Shown: positions 34,429-44,183, counted from the stretch's first letter. The stretch: 64,000 nt of DNA from JAAZBV01 sp964460435 (GCA_964460435.1 CAYWRH010000002.1:1-64000); one strand, 5' to 3'. Notes: generated by a model from the letters alone, not told the origin. Program-made: numbers and translations.

Positions 34429-35235
34429 CTACTCTTCTTCATCCTTTTCTGTTGATCTGTGTGTTATGCCCCTCTTTGAACCGGATGTGAGAAAGTCCAG
34501 AAGAAAATCGAGCTCAGGGAAGGGGGGTATCTCCTCTTTTACCCTTTTTATGCCTTGGTTCAAAGTTGTGGATTCACGCCAAATAATCCTGTATGCCTTT
34601 CTTAAACCTGTAATGGCCTCACGCTTAAACCCTCTGCGTCTTAACCCGACGAGGTTAAGGCCATAAAGGGAGGCCCTTGAACCTGATGCCATCATGTATG
34701 GAGGAATATCTTTCGGCACACCGGTAAGGCCGCTTATCATGGTATATGCGCCGATCCTCACAAACTGGTGACAGGTAATAAAGGCGCTAAGGGTGGCATA
34801 ATCACCAATGATCGTATGCCCTCCAATGGTGGCGCCATTGACCATTATGACATTGTTGCCGACAACACAGTCATGTGCTATATGGCTATATGACATCAGA
34901 TAGTTATTATTTCCGATTACAGTGACCCAGTCCTGCTTGGTTGTAGCCCTGTGGATAGTGGCATATTCCCTTATGGTGTTGTTGTCACCAATCACAACAC
35001 GGGTATCTTCGCCCCTGTAACCAATATCCTGCGGCGGGGTCCCGATTGTGACAAGGTGTGAGATATTATTGTTTTCACCGATCTCGGTATTGCCCTCTAT
35101 TACCGTATGTGCGCCGATCCTTGTATTCTTTCCGATCTTTACCTGTCTGCCGATTATCGCATATGGGCCTATCTCGCACCCTTCACCTATAATAGCCCCT
35201 GCATCAATTACTGCTGTTCTATCTATCTTTGTCAT
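34429..35235 (-). CDS. lpxA: UDP-N-acetylglucosamine acyltransferase
   Basis: 268 residues. A left-handed beta helix of hexapeptide repeats (IGPYAIIGRQVKIG, TRIGAHTVIEG) and the catalytic loop NYLMSYSHIAHDCVVG with the active His near residue 125. It adds the 3-hydroxyacyl chain in the first step of lipid A synthesis. Located 21 bp after fabZ. Confidence 0.97.
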   Translation of the reverse strand: MTKIDRTAVIDAGAIIGEGCEIGPYAIIGRQVKIGKNTRIGAHTVIEGNTEIGENNNISHLVTIGTPPQDIGYRGEDTRVVIGDNNTIREYATIHRATTKQDWVTVIGNNNYLMSYSHIAHDCVVGNNVIMVNGATIGGHTIIGDYATLSAFITCHQFVRIGAYTMISGLTGVPKDIPPYMMASGSRASLYGLNLVGLRRRGFKREAITGLRKAYRIIWRESTTLNQGIKRVKEEIPPFPELDFLLDFLTSGSKRGITHRSTEKDEEE

Positions 35236-35256
35236 TTAATCCATCTTATAAAATAT

Positions 35257-35706
35257 TCATAGCAGTTGTGCGGTCATCTCCGCCTCTGCTGCAACATCTT
35301 CATCCACAAAGGCCTTTCCGGCCAGCTTCCATATCTTTGAACCTGTTCTTATGGTTTCAACAACAAACTTGAGCTGATCGCCAGGCACCACCTGCCTTCT
35401 GAACTTTACATTATCCATTGCCAGGAAAATCATGAGCCTCGGCTCAACCTGGCTTTCATCACCCTCCATCATGGAAAGGCGGGATAATATACCGCCTGTC
35501 TGGGCCATTGCCTCTATTATTAGCACCCCGGGCATAATGGGGTTTCCGGGAAAATGGCCCTGAAAGAACTCCTCGTTTGCTGTTACATTCTTATACCCCA
35601 CTATCCTTTTCAGGGGCTCATACTCTGTAACCCTGTCTACAAGCAGAAAAGGGTACCTGTGTGGAAGCAGTTTGACTATATCCTGAAATTTTATTGGCAG
35701 TTCCAT
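35257..35706 (-). CDS. fabZ: 3-hydroxyacyl-ACP dehydratase FabZ
   Basis: 149 residues, one hot-dog fold. LLPHRYPFLLVDRV at about 14-27 and catalytic GHFPGNPIMPGVLIIEAMAQ with His and Glu. It dehydrates 3-hydroxyacyl-ACP in fatty acid synthesis and competes with LpxA for the same substrate, which explains its place in the lpx operon. Confidence 0.97.
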   Translation of the reverse strand: MELPIKFQDIVKLLPHRYPFLLVDRVTEYEPLKRIVGYKNVTANEEFFQGHFPGNPIMPGVLIIEAMAQTGGILSRLSMMEGDESQVEPRLMIFLAMDNVKFRRQVVPGDQLKFVVETIRTGSKIWKLAGKAFVDEDVAAEAEMTAQLL

Positions 35707-35718
35707 ATCATCTCTCTA

Positions 35719-36759
35719 TTACTTTTTATTGACCTCTTGCTTTTCTTCCATTTCCTTAAGTCTTTTTTCAAGCTCCCTTACCTTTTTATTGAGTTCGGGG
35801 AGCTTACGGATATGGGCCCTTGTCTCCATCCACAGCCTTGGCGGCATTTCAGGGTTGCCCAGCACTGCCTCGCCCTCTGCTACGGATTTATGCACACCTG
35901 CAGCAGAGCCAATAATGGCCCTGTCGCCTATGGAGATATGATCCTTTATCCCGACCTGGCCGCCTATTATAACATTTTTACCTACCTTTACACTCCCGGA
36001 AATCCCTGAAAGTGCAACAACAATACTGTGCTCGCCGATAACCACATTATGGGCCACCTGCACCAGGTTGTCTATCTTTACTCCCCTTTTTATATGCGTT
36101 GTGCCGTTTGCCGCCCGGTCTATGGTGCTGTTTGCCCCTATCTCAACATCGTCATCTATCATGACATTGCCAAGCTGGGGCACCTTTACATTACCTTCAT
36201 CACTCTGGACATATCCGAAACCATCGCTCCCGATCACGCACCCGGCATGGATGATCACATTAGAACCTATAATACAATTCTCATATACAGCAACATTGGG
36301 ATGGAGCACACTGTTGCTCCCAACCTTTGCGTTGTTGCCGATAAAGACACCCGGGAAAAGTATTGTATTATCACCGATAACAGAATTTTTGCCCACATAG
36401 ACAAAGGGGTAGATTGATACGCCGCTGCCTATCACAGCCGTTTTGTCTATGCATGCATCCTTGCTTATGCCATCGTAATGAGGGGCCTTAGGGGCAAACA
36501 TGGCCGCAAGCCTTGCATAGGCAAGCTTGGGATTTGCCACAAGTATCTGCTCGCCTGAGTAGCCCTCCAGTTTTTCTGAAACAATAAGGGCAGAGGCCTT
36601 TGTTGAAATGGCCTGCTCTTTGTATCTCACGTCATAGAAAAAGGCTATATCTCCCTCTTTTGCATTATCAAGGGAATTCATGCCCGATATAATGCATGCG
36701 CCATTTCCGGCCACTGTGCCTTTTATGAGCCCTGCAATCTTTTCGAGTGTAAGTTCCAA
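35719..36759 (-). CDS. lpxD: UDP-3-O-(3-hydroxyacyl)glucosamine N-acyltransferase
   Basis: 346 residues. The N-terminal uridine-binding domain (AFFYDVRYKEQ) is followed by a left-handed beta helix with VQVAHNVVIGEHS carrying the catalytic His, and a C-terminal helical tail that is Glu/Lys-rich (REL-EKRLKEMEEKQ) forming the trimer coiled coil. It performs the third committed acylation of lipid A. Confidence 0.97.
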   Translation of the reverse strand: MELTLEKIAGLIKGTVAGNGACIISGMNSLDNAKEGDIAFFYDVRYKEQAISTKASALIVSEKLEGYSGEQILVANPKLAYARLAAMFAPKAPHYDGISKDACIDKTAVIGSGVSIYPFVYVGKNSVIGDNTILFPGVFIGNNAKVGSNSVLHPNVAVYENCIIGSNVIIHAGCVIGSDGFGYVQSDEGNVKVPQLGNVMIDDDVEIGANSTIDRAANGTTHIKRGVKIDNLVQVAHNVVIGEHSIVVALSGISGSVKVGKNVIIGGQVGIKDHISIGDRAIIGSAAGVHKSVAEGEAVLGNPEMPPRLWMETRAHIRKLPELNKKVRELEKRLKEMEEKQEVNKK

Positions 36760-36807
36760 ATCATGCCCCCAAATATATACCCTGGCAAGAGACCCTGTAT
36801 GCCTGAA

Positions 36808-37332
36808 TTACGGTTTAACCTTGTTAAGCTCGCTAATGACCTGATCAGTAATATCAAGCTCCTTTGTAAAATACATTATATTCGCCCTTTCTGCTATCAG
36901 GTCAAACTTCTGTTTTTTGGCAATTGTATCAACAACGCTGTTAATGGTGGTAAGTATGCTGATTCGCGCATCTGTCTGCAGCTTTTTATACTCTTCATTC
37001 AGGTCCTGCATAAGGTACTGGAGGTCACGCTGCTTTTTCTCAAATTCCTTTTCCCTTTCGTTCTTTGCATCCATGCTCAGCATCAGGCTCTGCTTATCCA
37101 TATCCTTCTGCATATCAATCAGTTCCTGTCGCTTTTTATCAACCTCTTTCTGCATCTCAGCCTGTTTATTCTTGAGGGACTCATCTATCCTTTTGCCCTC
37201 ATTTGATTCCTGTATGCACCTCTGGAAATCAACCACCCCTATCTTTATGGGTTCCACAGCTGATACACCGAGTTGAATAAAAAGAAGAGTAACTGCAACA
37301 ACTAATATTTTGGTTAAATGTTTCATTCTCAT
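36808..37332 (-). CDS. skp: Periplasmic chaperone Skp/OmpH-like
   Basis: 174 residues. Signal peptide at 1-25 (KHLTKILVVAVTLLFIQLGVSA). The mature part is mostly a long, charged coiled coil (DESLKNKQAEMQKEVDKKRQ and on) as in Skp tentacles. It carries unfolded outer-membrane proteins across the periplasm. It lies 54 bp after bamA, in the common bamA-skp-lpxD order. Confidence 0.9.
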   Translation of the reverse strand: MRMKHLTKILVVAVTLLFIQLGVSAVEPIKIGVVDFQRCIQESNEGKRIDESLKNKQAEMQKEVDKKRQELIDMQKDMDKQSLMLSMDAKNEREKEFEKKQRDLQYLMQDLNEEYKKLQTDARISILTTINSVVDTIAKKQKFDLIAERANIMYFTKELDITDQVISELNKVKP

Positions 37333-37385
37333 ATCCCCCTTAAATTTATGTTAAACGTTATCTAAACCATTTTCCAAGACTGTAA

Positions 37386-40136
37386 CTAAAAAGTTCCGCC
37401 GATCTTGAATTCAAACTTGCCGGAATCAGTGTCATTCTCCCGGTCTTTAAGTTTAAAGCCATATTCAAGCCTCATTGGCCCCATTGGCGAATACCACCTT
37501 ATGCCAAACCCTACAGACGCCCCTGCCCCCTTTTTCCAGCTGTCATCCTCTACCAGTGGATTGCCAAAGGCATTGCCTGCATCAAAGAATACAAGCCCTG
37601 TAACCCCCTTGCCCTTTGCAAAGGGTATCCGGTATTCTATCTTGTAGAGCCACATCTTTTCTCCGCCTATTTCAACAGTTGTGCCGGGGAAAAGCGGCGA
37701 TATGGTGCCCCATTCATATCCCCTAACAGTGTCTATGCCCCCAAGCTGGAATTTTTCATAAATTGGGAGGTAACCGCCAGACCGGCCCTCTACATAACCT
37801 AGCTCTGCGCTTGCAACCAGCACCGTGCCCTTGAATAGGGGGAGATACCAGGTTGAATTCAGGGAATATTTATTAAAGGCTATATCCCCTCCCAGAGGGC
37901 CGCCTGCATACTCAAAGGTTAAGGAGTTAAGGGATCCTTTTGTTGTATCCCACCACTTATCCTTGCTGTTGCGTTCAATGCCAAAGATCATGCTGCTTGT
38001 GAGGTATTTATTTTCCGCAATATCCTGTATGGGGTCAATTGAACTTGTGTAGACATCAGTTATTTTTGTTCTGTCATAGGTGTAGAATACGCTCCCCCTG
38101 GTATAGTCATCCAGCCCCAGCAGGAAGGAGATGCCTGTAGTGCCGCCCGTCTGTTGCCTTGTGTAGTCATCATAGTCTCTATCCCAGTTGTAGGCAGATA
38201 CTGAACCCCTTACAGGCCTGTCAAACATCCAGGGCTCGGTGAATGTTGCATTGAACCTGGTTGTGCGGCTTCCGGCCATAGCCTCAATGCTGAAATTCTG
38301 CCCCCTGCCAAAAAGGTTGTTATTAGCGAACTCAAGCTGGAACATAAACTTTTCATAACCGCCATACCCTGCGGAAAAGGAAATTGACCTCTGGAGCTGT
38401 TCCTTGCCCTCTATATCCAGTATCATTAGGTCATCACTGCTCCCCCTCCTGGTTTTAACCTCATGTTTTTCAAAGATCTCAAGCCGGTCAAGATTCTCCC
38501 TGCTTCTTGCCAGCTTTTCACTGTCATAATACTCCCCCTCTTTTATCTTGAGCTCCCTTCTTAAGACCTTGTCCTTTGTGATCTCATTGCCAAAGATATT
38601 GATCCTCTCTATGCGCACCCTCTTCTTTTTTTCTATCTTTAGGGGCACATCCACAAGGTTAGTGCCCTCAATAAACCTTTGTGAAGGGGTCACCTCCGTA
38701 TATGCGTAACCCATGCTTCCGTACAGGTTTTTTATATTATCAATTTCTGTGTAGATGGTGCGCCTGCTGAAAGGATCACCCTTTTTAACATTTATAAGTC
38801 TCCTCAGTTCATCCGCAGGCCGCAGAAGGTCGCCTTCAACAATAATATCATTTATAAAGTACTGCTCACCCTCAACAATATCTATTACAAGCCTGAGCTC
38901 CTTTTTCTCTTTATCATACAGCACCTCAGGCTCACCCACACGTGCCTTTATGTACCCGTGACTGTCATAAAAGGCCCCCAGTCTCTGCACATCATACTCC
39001 AGCTTCTTTTTATCCAGCACCCCTGAATCAGTAAACCATGAGAGCCAGTTTTTTTTCTTGGTAAGCATCTCCTTTTTTAGTTTCTTGCTCTTAAACACCT
39101 TGTTGCCCCTGAACTCTATGTCAGAGATAAGCACCTTTTCCCCCTCCTTTATCACATAGGTAAGCGTTACCTCATTATCAGGGAGCTCCTTGATCTTTTC
39201 CTGTATATCAACATTATAATACCCATCATTCTTGTAGAACTCTGTCAGCCTGTTAATGCTCTGCTTTATCTCATTACGGTTAAGAACAGAATAGGCCTTT
39301 ATACCTAGCTCTTCTGTCAGCTTGTCATCCTTTTTCTGTTTATTTCCCTGAAAGCTGATCTTGATAATAGTGGGCTTTTCTGTGAGGCTAAAGGTTATCA
39401 CCTTGCCATCCGGGCTGTCTGATGTGACCAGATTTACATCATCAAAAAAGCCCATTTTATAGATGGTCCTGAGATCCCGGTCAAGCTTGACCTGGTCAAA
39501 CGGCTCCCCCTTCCTGCTCTCCATGATCATAAGTATTGCATCATCACCCACCCTTTTATTACCCTCAATTATGATATCCGAGACCAGGGCCTTTTTATCC
39601 ATCTGGGAGTTCAGGCTCTCGGCAATCTTTTTTAAAGAGGCAGGGATATTGTTTTTGTCATTTTCCACCATCATCACAGAAAATGGGGATCTGCCGGTAC
39701 CAGGGTCAAGCACCCTTACATTGAGCTGGATGCCCCCCTCTTTCCGGTTATACTCACCAATGATAACCCAGTTTGCGCCATTGGCCTTTGCAAATGGGAT
39801 TATACCCTTTTCAGGCTCTGAATAGGAGATATTGTCTCCAAGGGTTCTGTTAACAAGTTCCGCGCTTAACACATCATAACCCAGACCGGACATCTCTTCA
39901 GAAAGCCATTTCTGCAGTGTGGTATTGAGATTTGCCTCAGACTCGGCGGATTCCACCATAAAAGGTACCACAACAATCTTGTCCATGCCTGATGCAAATG
40001 CAGGGATAAAAAACATGCTGCAAAAAAGCAGTAACATGAAGAGGACTATAAAATTTATCCTTTTGACAGGTTTAATGCGGGCTGTTCTGTTCAGGGATAA
40101 TTCCTGCTCTTTTCTATTGTAATTTGCCATCGACAA
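37386..40136 (-). CDS. bamA: Outer-membrane assembly factor BamA with an extra N-terminal domain
   Basis: 916 residues, longer than E. coli BamA (810). A signal peptide (hydrophobic at about 28-48) is followed by an additional domain at about 52-178 (DKIVVVPFMVESAES, ANWVIIGEYNRKEGGIQLNVRVLD) that resembles the N-terminal fold of TolB/FlgO-like proteins. Then come five POTRA domains (starts near 185, 259, 337, 430, 510) and the 16-strand barrel, ending with aromatic F (KFEFKIGGTF). BamA inserts beta-barrel proteins. The start overlaps the 3' end of lolD by 23 nt; ATG 40130 is an alternative. Confidence 0.93.
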   Translation of the reverse strand: MSMANYNRKEQELSLNRTARIKPVKRINFIVLFMLLLFCSMFFIPAFASGMDKIVVVPFMVESAESEANLNTTLQKWLSEEMSGLGYDVLSAELVNRTLGDNISYSEPEKGIIPFAKANGANWVIIGEYNRKEGGIQLNVRVLDPGTGRSPFSVMMVENDKNNIPASLKKIAESLNSQMDKKALVSDIIIEGNKRVGDDAILMIMESRKGEPFDQVKLDRDLRTIYKMGFFDDVNLVTSDSPDGKVITFSLTEKPTIIKISFQGNKQKKDDKLTEELGIKAYSVLNRNEIKQSINRLTEFYKNDGYYNVDIQEKIKELPDNEVTLTYVIKEGEKVLISDIEFRGNKVFKSKKLKKEMLTKKKNWLSWFTDSGVLDKKKLEYDVQRLGAFYDSHGYIKARVGEPEVLYDKEKKELRLVIDIVEGEQYFINDIIVEGDLLRPADELRRLINVKKGDPFSRRTIYTEIDNIKNLYGSMGYAYTEVTPSQRFIEGTNLVDVPLKIEKKKRVRIERINIFGNEITKDKVLRRELKIKEGEYYDSEKLARSRENLDRLEIFEKHEVKTRRGSSDDLMILDIEGKEQLQRSISFSAGYGGYEKFMFQLEFANNNLFGRGQNFSIEAMAGSRTTRFNATFTEPWMFDRPVRGSVSAYNWDRDYDDYTRQQTGGTTGISFLLGLDDYTRGSVFYTYDRTKITDVYTSSIDPIQDIAENKYLTSSMIFGIERNSKDKWWDTTKGSLNSLTFEYAGGPLGGDIAFNKYSLNSTWYLPLFKGTVLVASAELGYVEGRSGGYLPIYEKFQLGGIDTVRGYEWGTISPLFPGTTVEIGGEKMWLYKIEYRIPFAKGKGVTGLVFFDAGNAFGNPLVEDDSWKKGAGASVGFGIRWYSPMGPMRLEYGFKLKDRENDTDSGKFEFKIGGTF

Positions 40137-40776
40137 TCTCCATTACCTTTGTCATGTTATCTGCGAGCTGCTGATTATGGGTAACAATCACCATGCTCAG
40201 ACCATCCTCTTCCCTGATGCGGAGAAGAAGATCAACTATCTCTTTGCCTGTATTTCGGTCAAGATTTCCTGTGGGCTCGTCAGCAAGAAGTATCTTAGGG
40301 CTCATCATAAGGGCCCTTGCTATGGCAACCCTCTGCTGCTCGCCGCCTGACAACTCGCCAATCCTGTGATTAAGGCGATTACCAAGCCCGACCTTCGCCA
40401 GCATGTTTTCCGCCATTTCCATTGCTTCCCTTTGCCCCATCCTCGATATAAGGGCCGGCATCAATGTATTTTCTATTGCATTAAATTCCGGGAGCAGGTG
40501 ATGAAACTGGAAAACAAATCCTATCTCCCTGTTTCTCATGCGGCAGAGCGCATTTTCATCCAGGTTAACAGTATCCCGTCCATTGATCCTTACGCTGCCC
40601 GATGAGGGCAGTTCAAGTGCGCCCATGATATTAAGGAGTGTGGATTTGCCTGCGCCTGATGCGCCGATTATGGCTAAGGTATCCCCCTGATTTATGGTGA
40701 TACTGATCCCCTTGAGAACATCTATGCTGTTCCCGTTATTTTTGTATGACTTATAGATATCTTTTAATTCAAGCAT
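40114..40776 (-). CDS. lolD: Lipoprotein-releasing ABC transporter ATPase LolD
   Basis: 220 residues. Walker A GASGAGKST at about 38-46, Q loop FVFQFHHLLPEF, signature LSGGEQQRVAIARAL, Walker B ILLADEPTGNLD. MacB/LolD subfamily by the adjacent LolC-type permease. It powers lipoprotein release from the inner membrane to LolA. Confidence 0.95.
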   Translation of the reverse strand: MLELKDIYKSYKNNGNSIDVLKGISITINQGDTLAIIGASGAGKSTLLNIMGALELPSSGSVRINGRDTVNLDENALCRMRNREIGFVFQFHHLLPEFNAIENTLMPALISRMGQREAMEMAENMLAKVGLGNRLNHRIGELSGGEQQRVAIARALMMSPKILLADEPTGNLDRNTGKEIVDLLLRIREEDGLSMVIVTHNQQLADNMTKVMEIVDGKLQ

Positions 40777-40796
40777 ATATCATATCCCAGGATCAT

Positions 40797-42020
40797 CTAC
40801 TCATACCTCAGGGTCTCAACCGGGTTAAGCCGCGACGCATGCCATGAGGGGTATATAGTAGTTAAAAATGACAGGAGGAACCCTGCTATTGTCACAGCCG
40901 TAACATCAACATAATCAACCAGCACAGGAAGTGTGGACACAGGATAGACATCAGATGGTATCTCGATAAATATATATTTTGAGATCAGAAAACAGATGGC
41001 CAGGCCCGATATCACCCCTGCAAGGGTGCCGGTTATGCCTACAATAAGCCCCTGTATCATGAATATGCTCATGATGCTCCTTTTTGAGGTGCCCATTGTC
41101 CTCAAGATGGCAATATCCTTTGCCTTTTCCAGCACTGTCATAACAAGGACGCTTATGATATTAAGCGCCCCCACCATGACTATCATGATCTGTATGATGA
41201 ACATGGCGGTTTTTTCAAGCTTGAGCGCCCCGAGCAGGCTGCGGTTGAACTCCTTCCAGTCAATAACTGAATAATCACTCTTAAGTATTTCCCTGATTTT
41301 TTTGGCTGAAATATCAGACTGTTCAGTATTGTCCACCTTTACCTCCAGGTGTGTTGCCTGCCCTTCCATGCCAAAGAGCCTCTGTGCCTCGCTAAAGGAT
41401 ACAAAGACAAGCCGCTGGTCATACTCCATCAGCCCTGAAGAAAAGATGCCTGTCACCCTGAAGTTTTGCTTTCTGGGGATTCTGCCAATGGGGGTAAGCC
41501 TTCCGTTTGGAGAATTGAGCTTTATTATGTCCCCCTCACCGATCCTGAGGCTTTTTGCAAGTTCACTCCCGATAATCACATTAGGGATATCTTCGCCAGT
41601 GCTTTTAAGGGATAAGATATCCCCGCTTTGCATCATATTCTTTATGCCGATTATTTCTGTTATCCTTTCAGGATCAACACCTCGCAGAATTACCCCTGTT
41701 GTGTAGGAGGACTGAAGGATCAACTCCTTCATGATGGATGGGGATATATCTTTCACCCCGTGAACAGATTTCAGGCCATCTATAATCTTGTCATAGCCGG
41801 TTATATTCCCCTCATGGCTGCTTATCCATATATGGGGCATTATCCCTAATGACCTTGACATGAGCTCTGCCCTGAACCCGTTCATTACAGAAAGGACAAC
41901 AATAAGGGACATCACACCCACCATTACGCCCAGAATGGAGATGACCGATATTATGGAGATAAAGGCCTGTTTTCGTTTTGCCTTCAGGTATCTCAGGCTT
42001 AAAAAGAGTTCAAGTATCAT
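40797..42020 (-). CDS. lolC: Lipoprotein-releasing permease LolC/E
   Basis: 407 residues (from ATG 42020) with four membrane segments: one at the N-terminus after KAKRKQAF and three near the C-terminus, the FtsX-type permease region, with a large periplasmic MacB-PCD-like domain between. ATG 42020, giving MILELFLSLRYLKAKRKQ, is chosen because LolC/E proteins begin with this motif; the frame is open back to a TTG at 42044 that lies inside a terminator-like hairpin. A single permease gene suggests a homodimeric LolC/E. It is 21 bp before lolD. Confidence 0.92.
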   Translation of the reverse strand: MILELFLSLRYLKAKRKQAFISIISVISILGVMVGVMSLIVVLSVMNGFRAELMSRSLGIMPHIWISSHEGNITGYDKIIDGLKSVHGVKDISPSIMKELILQSSYTTGVILRGVDPERITEIIGIKNMMQSGDILSLKSTGEDIPNVIIGSELAKSLRIGEGDIIKLNSPNGRLTPIGRIPRKQNFRVTGIFSSGLMEYDQRLVFVSFSEAQRLFGMEGQATHLEVKVDNTEQSDISAKKIREILKSDYSVIDWKEFNRSLLGALKLEKTAMFIIQIMIVMVGALNIISVLVMTVLEKAKDIAILRTMGTSKRSIMSIFMIQGLIVGITGTLAGVISGLAICFLISKYIFIEIPSDVYPVSTLPVLVDYVDVTAVTIAGFLLSFLTTIYPSWHASRLNPVETLRYE

Positions 42021-42033
42021 TAAAAAAATGAAA

Positions 42034-42054
42034 CCCCCGCACAATTTACGGGGG
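42034..42054 (-). terminator. Terminator-like hairpin between lysS and lolC
   Basis: CCCCCG (42034-42039) and CGGGGG (42049-42054) form a strong 6-bp GC stem with a 9-nt loop. On the minus strand it is followed by TTTCATTTTTTT. It lies 13 nt after the lysS stop and 13 nt before the lolC start, so it either ends lysS transcription or attenuates read-through into lolC. Confidence 0.65.
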
Positions 42055-42067
42055 CATCCCTTTCATG

Positions 42068-43552
42068 TCATTGCTGTTTATGTCTCATATGAGGGAAGAG
42101 TATTACATCCCTTATTGAGGGCGAATCAGTTAGAAGCATAACTACCCTGTCTATGCCGATACCCTCTCCTGCAGTAGGCGGCAGGCCATATTCAAGGGCA
42201 GTAACAAAGTCTTCATCCATGTACTGCGCCTCATCGTCACCGGCCTCTCTCAAGGCCACCTGTTTTTCAAACCGACCACGCTGATCATCCGGGTCATTCA
42301 GCTCTGTAAATGCGTTCGCAATCTCCTTGCCTGTAATATAGAGCTCAAACCTGTCAACAATATCAGGATTTTGATCATTCTTCCTTGATAAGGGTGATAT
42401 CTCAGTAGGATACCCTGTAACAAAGGTGGGGTTCACAAGCTTATGTTCAACCAGTTCGTCAAAGATCTTTTCAAGCACCCTTACATGGCTGTCTGTCTTG
42501 AGTATGGGTATCTTTTTTGACTGGGCAAAATTGACTGCCGCTTCAAAATCCTTTAATACCTCATCACCTGTGCCGCCTATATCCCTGATAGCATCATATA
42601 GAGATATCCTTTTCCATGGAGGGGTAAAATCGATCTTTTGGCCCTGATACTCTATTATGAGGCTCCCCTTTATCTCTGCAAGAAGCCTGCTGAAAAGGTC
42701 TTCAGTAAGAAGCATGAGATCTTCATAGGTTGCATAGGCCATGTAGAACTCTATCATGGTAAACTCAGGATTGTGTTTTACTGATATCCCCTCATTCCTG
42801 AAATTCCGGTTAATCTCATAGACCCTGTCAAGGCCGCCCACAACAAGCCTCTTTAAAAAGAGCTCAGGCGCTATCCTCAGATAAAGGTCCATGCCCAGGG
42901 CATTGTGATAGGTCTTAAAGGGCCTTGCTGTTGCGCCGCCCGGGATGGTCTGCATCATGGGTGTTTCAACCTCAAGAAAGCCCTGTGAGTTGAAGTAGTT
43001 TCTGAAAAAACTGATTATCCTGCTCCTCGTTATAAAGACCTCCCTCACATCATCATTTACGATAAGGTCTACATAACGCTGCCTGTATCTTGTTTCAACA
43101 TCAGTTAACCCGTGCCACTTTTCAGGAAGCGGCCTTAATGATTTGGTAAGGAGCCTTATTTCGGTTGCGAGTATGGTCAGCTCATCGGTCTTTGTCTTGA
43201 AAAATGAGCCTGTTATACCTATATAGTCGCCTATGTCCATCAGCTTGAAAAGCTCATAGCCCTTATCACCCACCTTGTCCTTTCTGATATATGCCTGTAT
43301 CTTACCGGCGTTGTCCTTGATATGGATAAATGCGGCCTTGCCGAATACCCTCATGGCCATTATCCTGCCTGCAAAGGTGTATTGGGTGGTGTCCTTTTCG
43401 AGCTCCTCACCCGAAATCCCTCCGAACCTTTCAATAGCCTTTTTTGAATCAAAGTTGAATTTGAAACCTGCCGGGAATGGATTAATGCCTAACTCTTTTA
43501 ACCGATCAATTTTTTTTCTGCGATCTTCAGTAACTGTGCTTGCTTTTTCCAT
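42068..43552 (-). CDS. lysS: Lysyl-tRNA synthetase, class II
   Basis: 494 residues. N-terminal OB-fold (YTFAGRIMAMRVFGKAAFIHIKD) binding the anticodon, class II motif 2 RNFRNEGISVKHNPEFTMIEFY and motif 3 GEGIGIDRVVMLLT. It charges tRNA-Lys. It starts the run into lolC/lolD/bamA, a typical deltaproteobacterial order. Confidence 0.97.
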   Translation of the reverse strand: MEKASTVTEDRRKKIDRLKELGINPFPAGFKFNFDSKKAIERFGGISGEELEKDTTQYTFAGRIMAMRVFGKAAFIHIKDNAGKIQAYIRKDKVGDKGYELFKLMDIGDYIGITGSFFKTKTDELTILATEIRLLTKSLRPLPEKWHGLTDVETRYRQRYVDLIVNDDVREVFITRSRIISFFRNYFNSQGFLEVETPMMQTIPGGATARPFKTYHNALGMDLYLRIAPELFLKRLVVGGLDRVYEINRNFRNEGISVKHNPEFTMIEFYMAYATYEDLMLLTEDLFSRLLAEIKGSLIIEYQGQKIDFTPPWKRISLYDAIRDIGGTGDEVLKDFEAAVNFAQSKKIPILKTDSHVRVLEKIFDELVEHKLVNPTFVTGYPTEISPLSRKNDQNPDIVDRFELYITGKEIANAFTELNDPDDQRGRFEKQVALREAGDDEAQYMDEDFVTALEYGLPPTAGEGIGIDRVVMLLTDSPSIRDVILFPHMRHKQQ

Positions 43553-43783
43553 AATTTATAAACCGCTATAAGTATTTAAAATAATAGTAAATGATTAATT
43601 TTTTTAGTTATTTTAATAATTTGAACATTTACTTTTAATCTATATACCTCTCTTAGTCAAGGTAAAAGATGGCAGAAAATGGCCATATAACGGGGTTTAG
43701 ACATGATATTTACGGTTTTGTTCCTGCCTATTTTTACAGAAGAGAAAAAGAGAAAAATAAAGCAGGACAAATAAAATAATGCT

Positions 43784-43990
43784 TTAATCTTCAGGTGGAT
43801 AATTCATATCAATAAGGGTTTCACGGATGGTTTTAAGTGCATCAGGGGTCTCATATTCCACTGTTATCAACTTTTTTTCAGGGTCGCCATCCACCCTTGA
43901 CACCCCGATGATCTCTTCAAGCTCATCTTTAATGCTCCTTACGCAGTGACCGCACGATATATTCGGGATATGAAAAGTTTTCGTTATCAT
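43784..43990 (-). CDS. Heavy-metal-associated (HMA) domain protein
   Basis: 68 residues, one ferredoxin-like HMA domain with the metal-binding CxxC in NISCGHCVRSIK near residue 11-22. It is a copper-chaperone-like (CopZ) or other soft-metal-binding peptide; no copper ATPase is nearby. Its upstream region carries dispersed repeats. Confidence 0.85.
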   Translation of the reverse strand: MITKTFHIPNISCGHCVRSIKDELEEIIGVSRVDGDPEKKLITVEYETPDALKTIRETLIDMNYPPED

Positions 43991-44053
43991 ATTTACTCCA
44001 TGAAATACCTTGTATTAAATGTCCTTTCTGTCAGACCTATTATTCCAAACACC

Positions 44054-44081
44054 GTAGAGACAAGGCATGCCTTGTCTCTAC
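44054..44081. repeat. Perfect 28-bp palindrome with GACAAGGCATGCCTTGTC core
   Basis: All 28 bases are self-complementary; the outer arms are GTAGA/TCTAC. The 18-bp core equals that of the palindrome at 7300-7327, and the outer GTAGAGAC also starts the stem after fae at 5484. A dispersed palindromic repeat family. Confidence 0.8.
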
Positions 44082-44155
44082 AATTACTGGTGTTATGCAT
44101 TTTTATACCTGACCACAGAGCATGTAGAACACCAAATGAAAGCTTTAAAAAAAAA

Positions 44156-44183
44156 CTCCGTGTTCTCCGTGCCCTCCGTGGTT
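44156..44183. repeat. CTCCGTG dispersed repeat
   Basis: Three spaced copies of (C)TCCGTG: CTCCGTG, TCTCCGTG and CCTCCGTGG, preceded by a run of A and followed by TTAAA. I know this arrangement as a common dispersed intergenic repeat in environmental bacteria; its role is unknown. Confidence 0.55.

Noticed and set aside
31415..43552. Envelope and lysS block as novel
   Set aside because: Gene order and sequences are ordinary for Desulfobacterota apart from the BamA extra domain and the lysS-lolC hairpin, which are listed separately.
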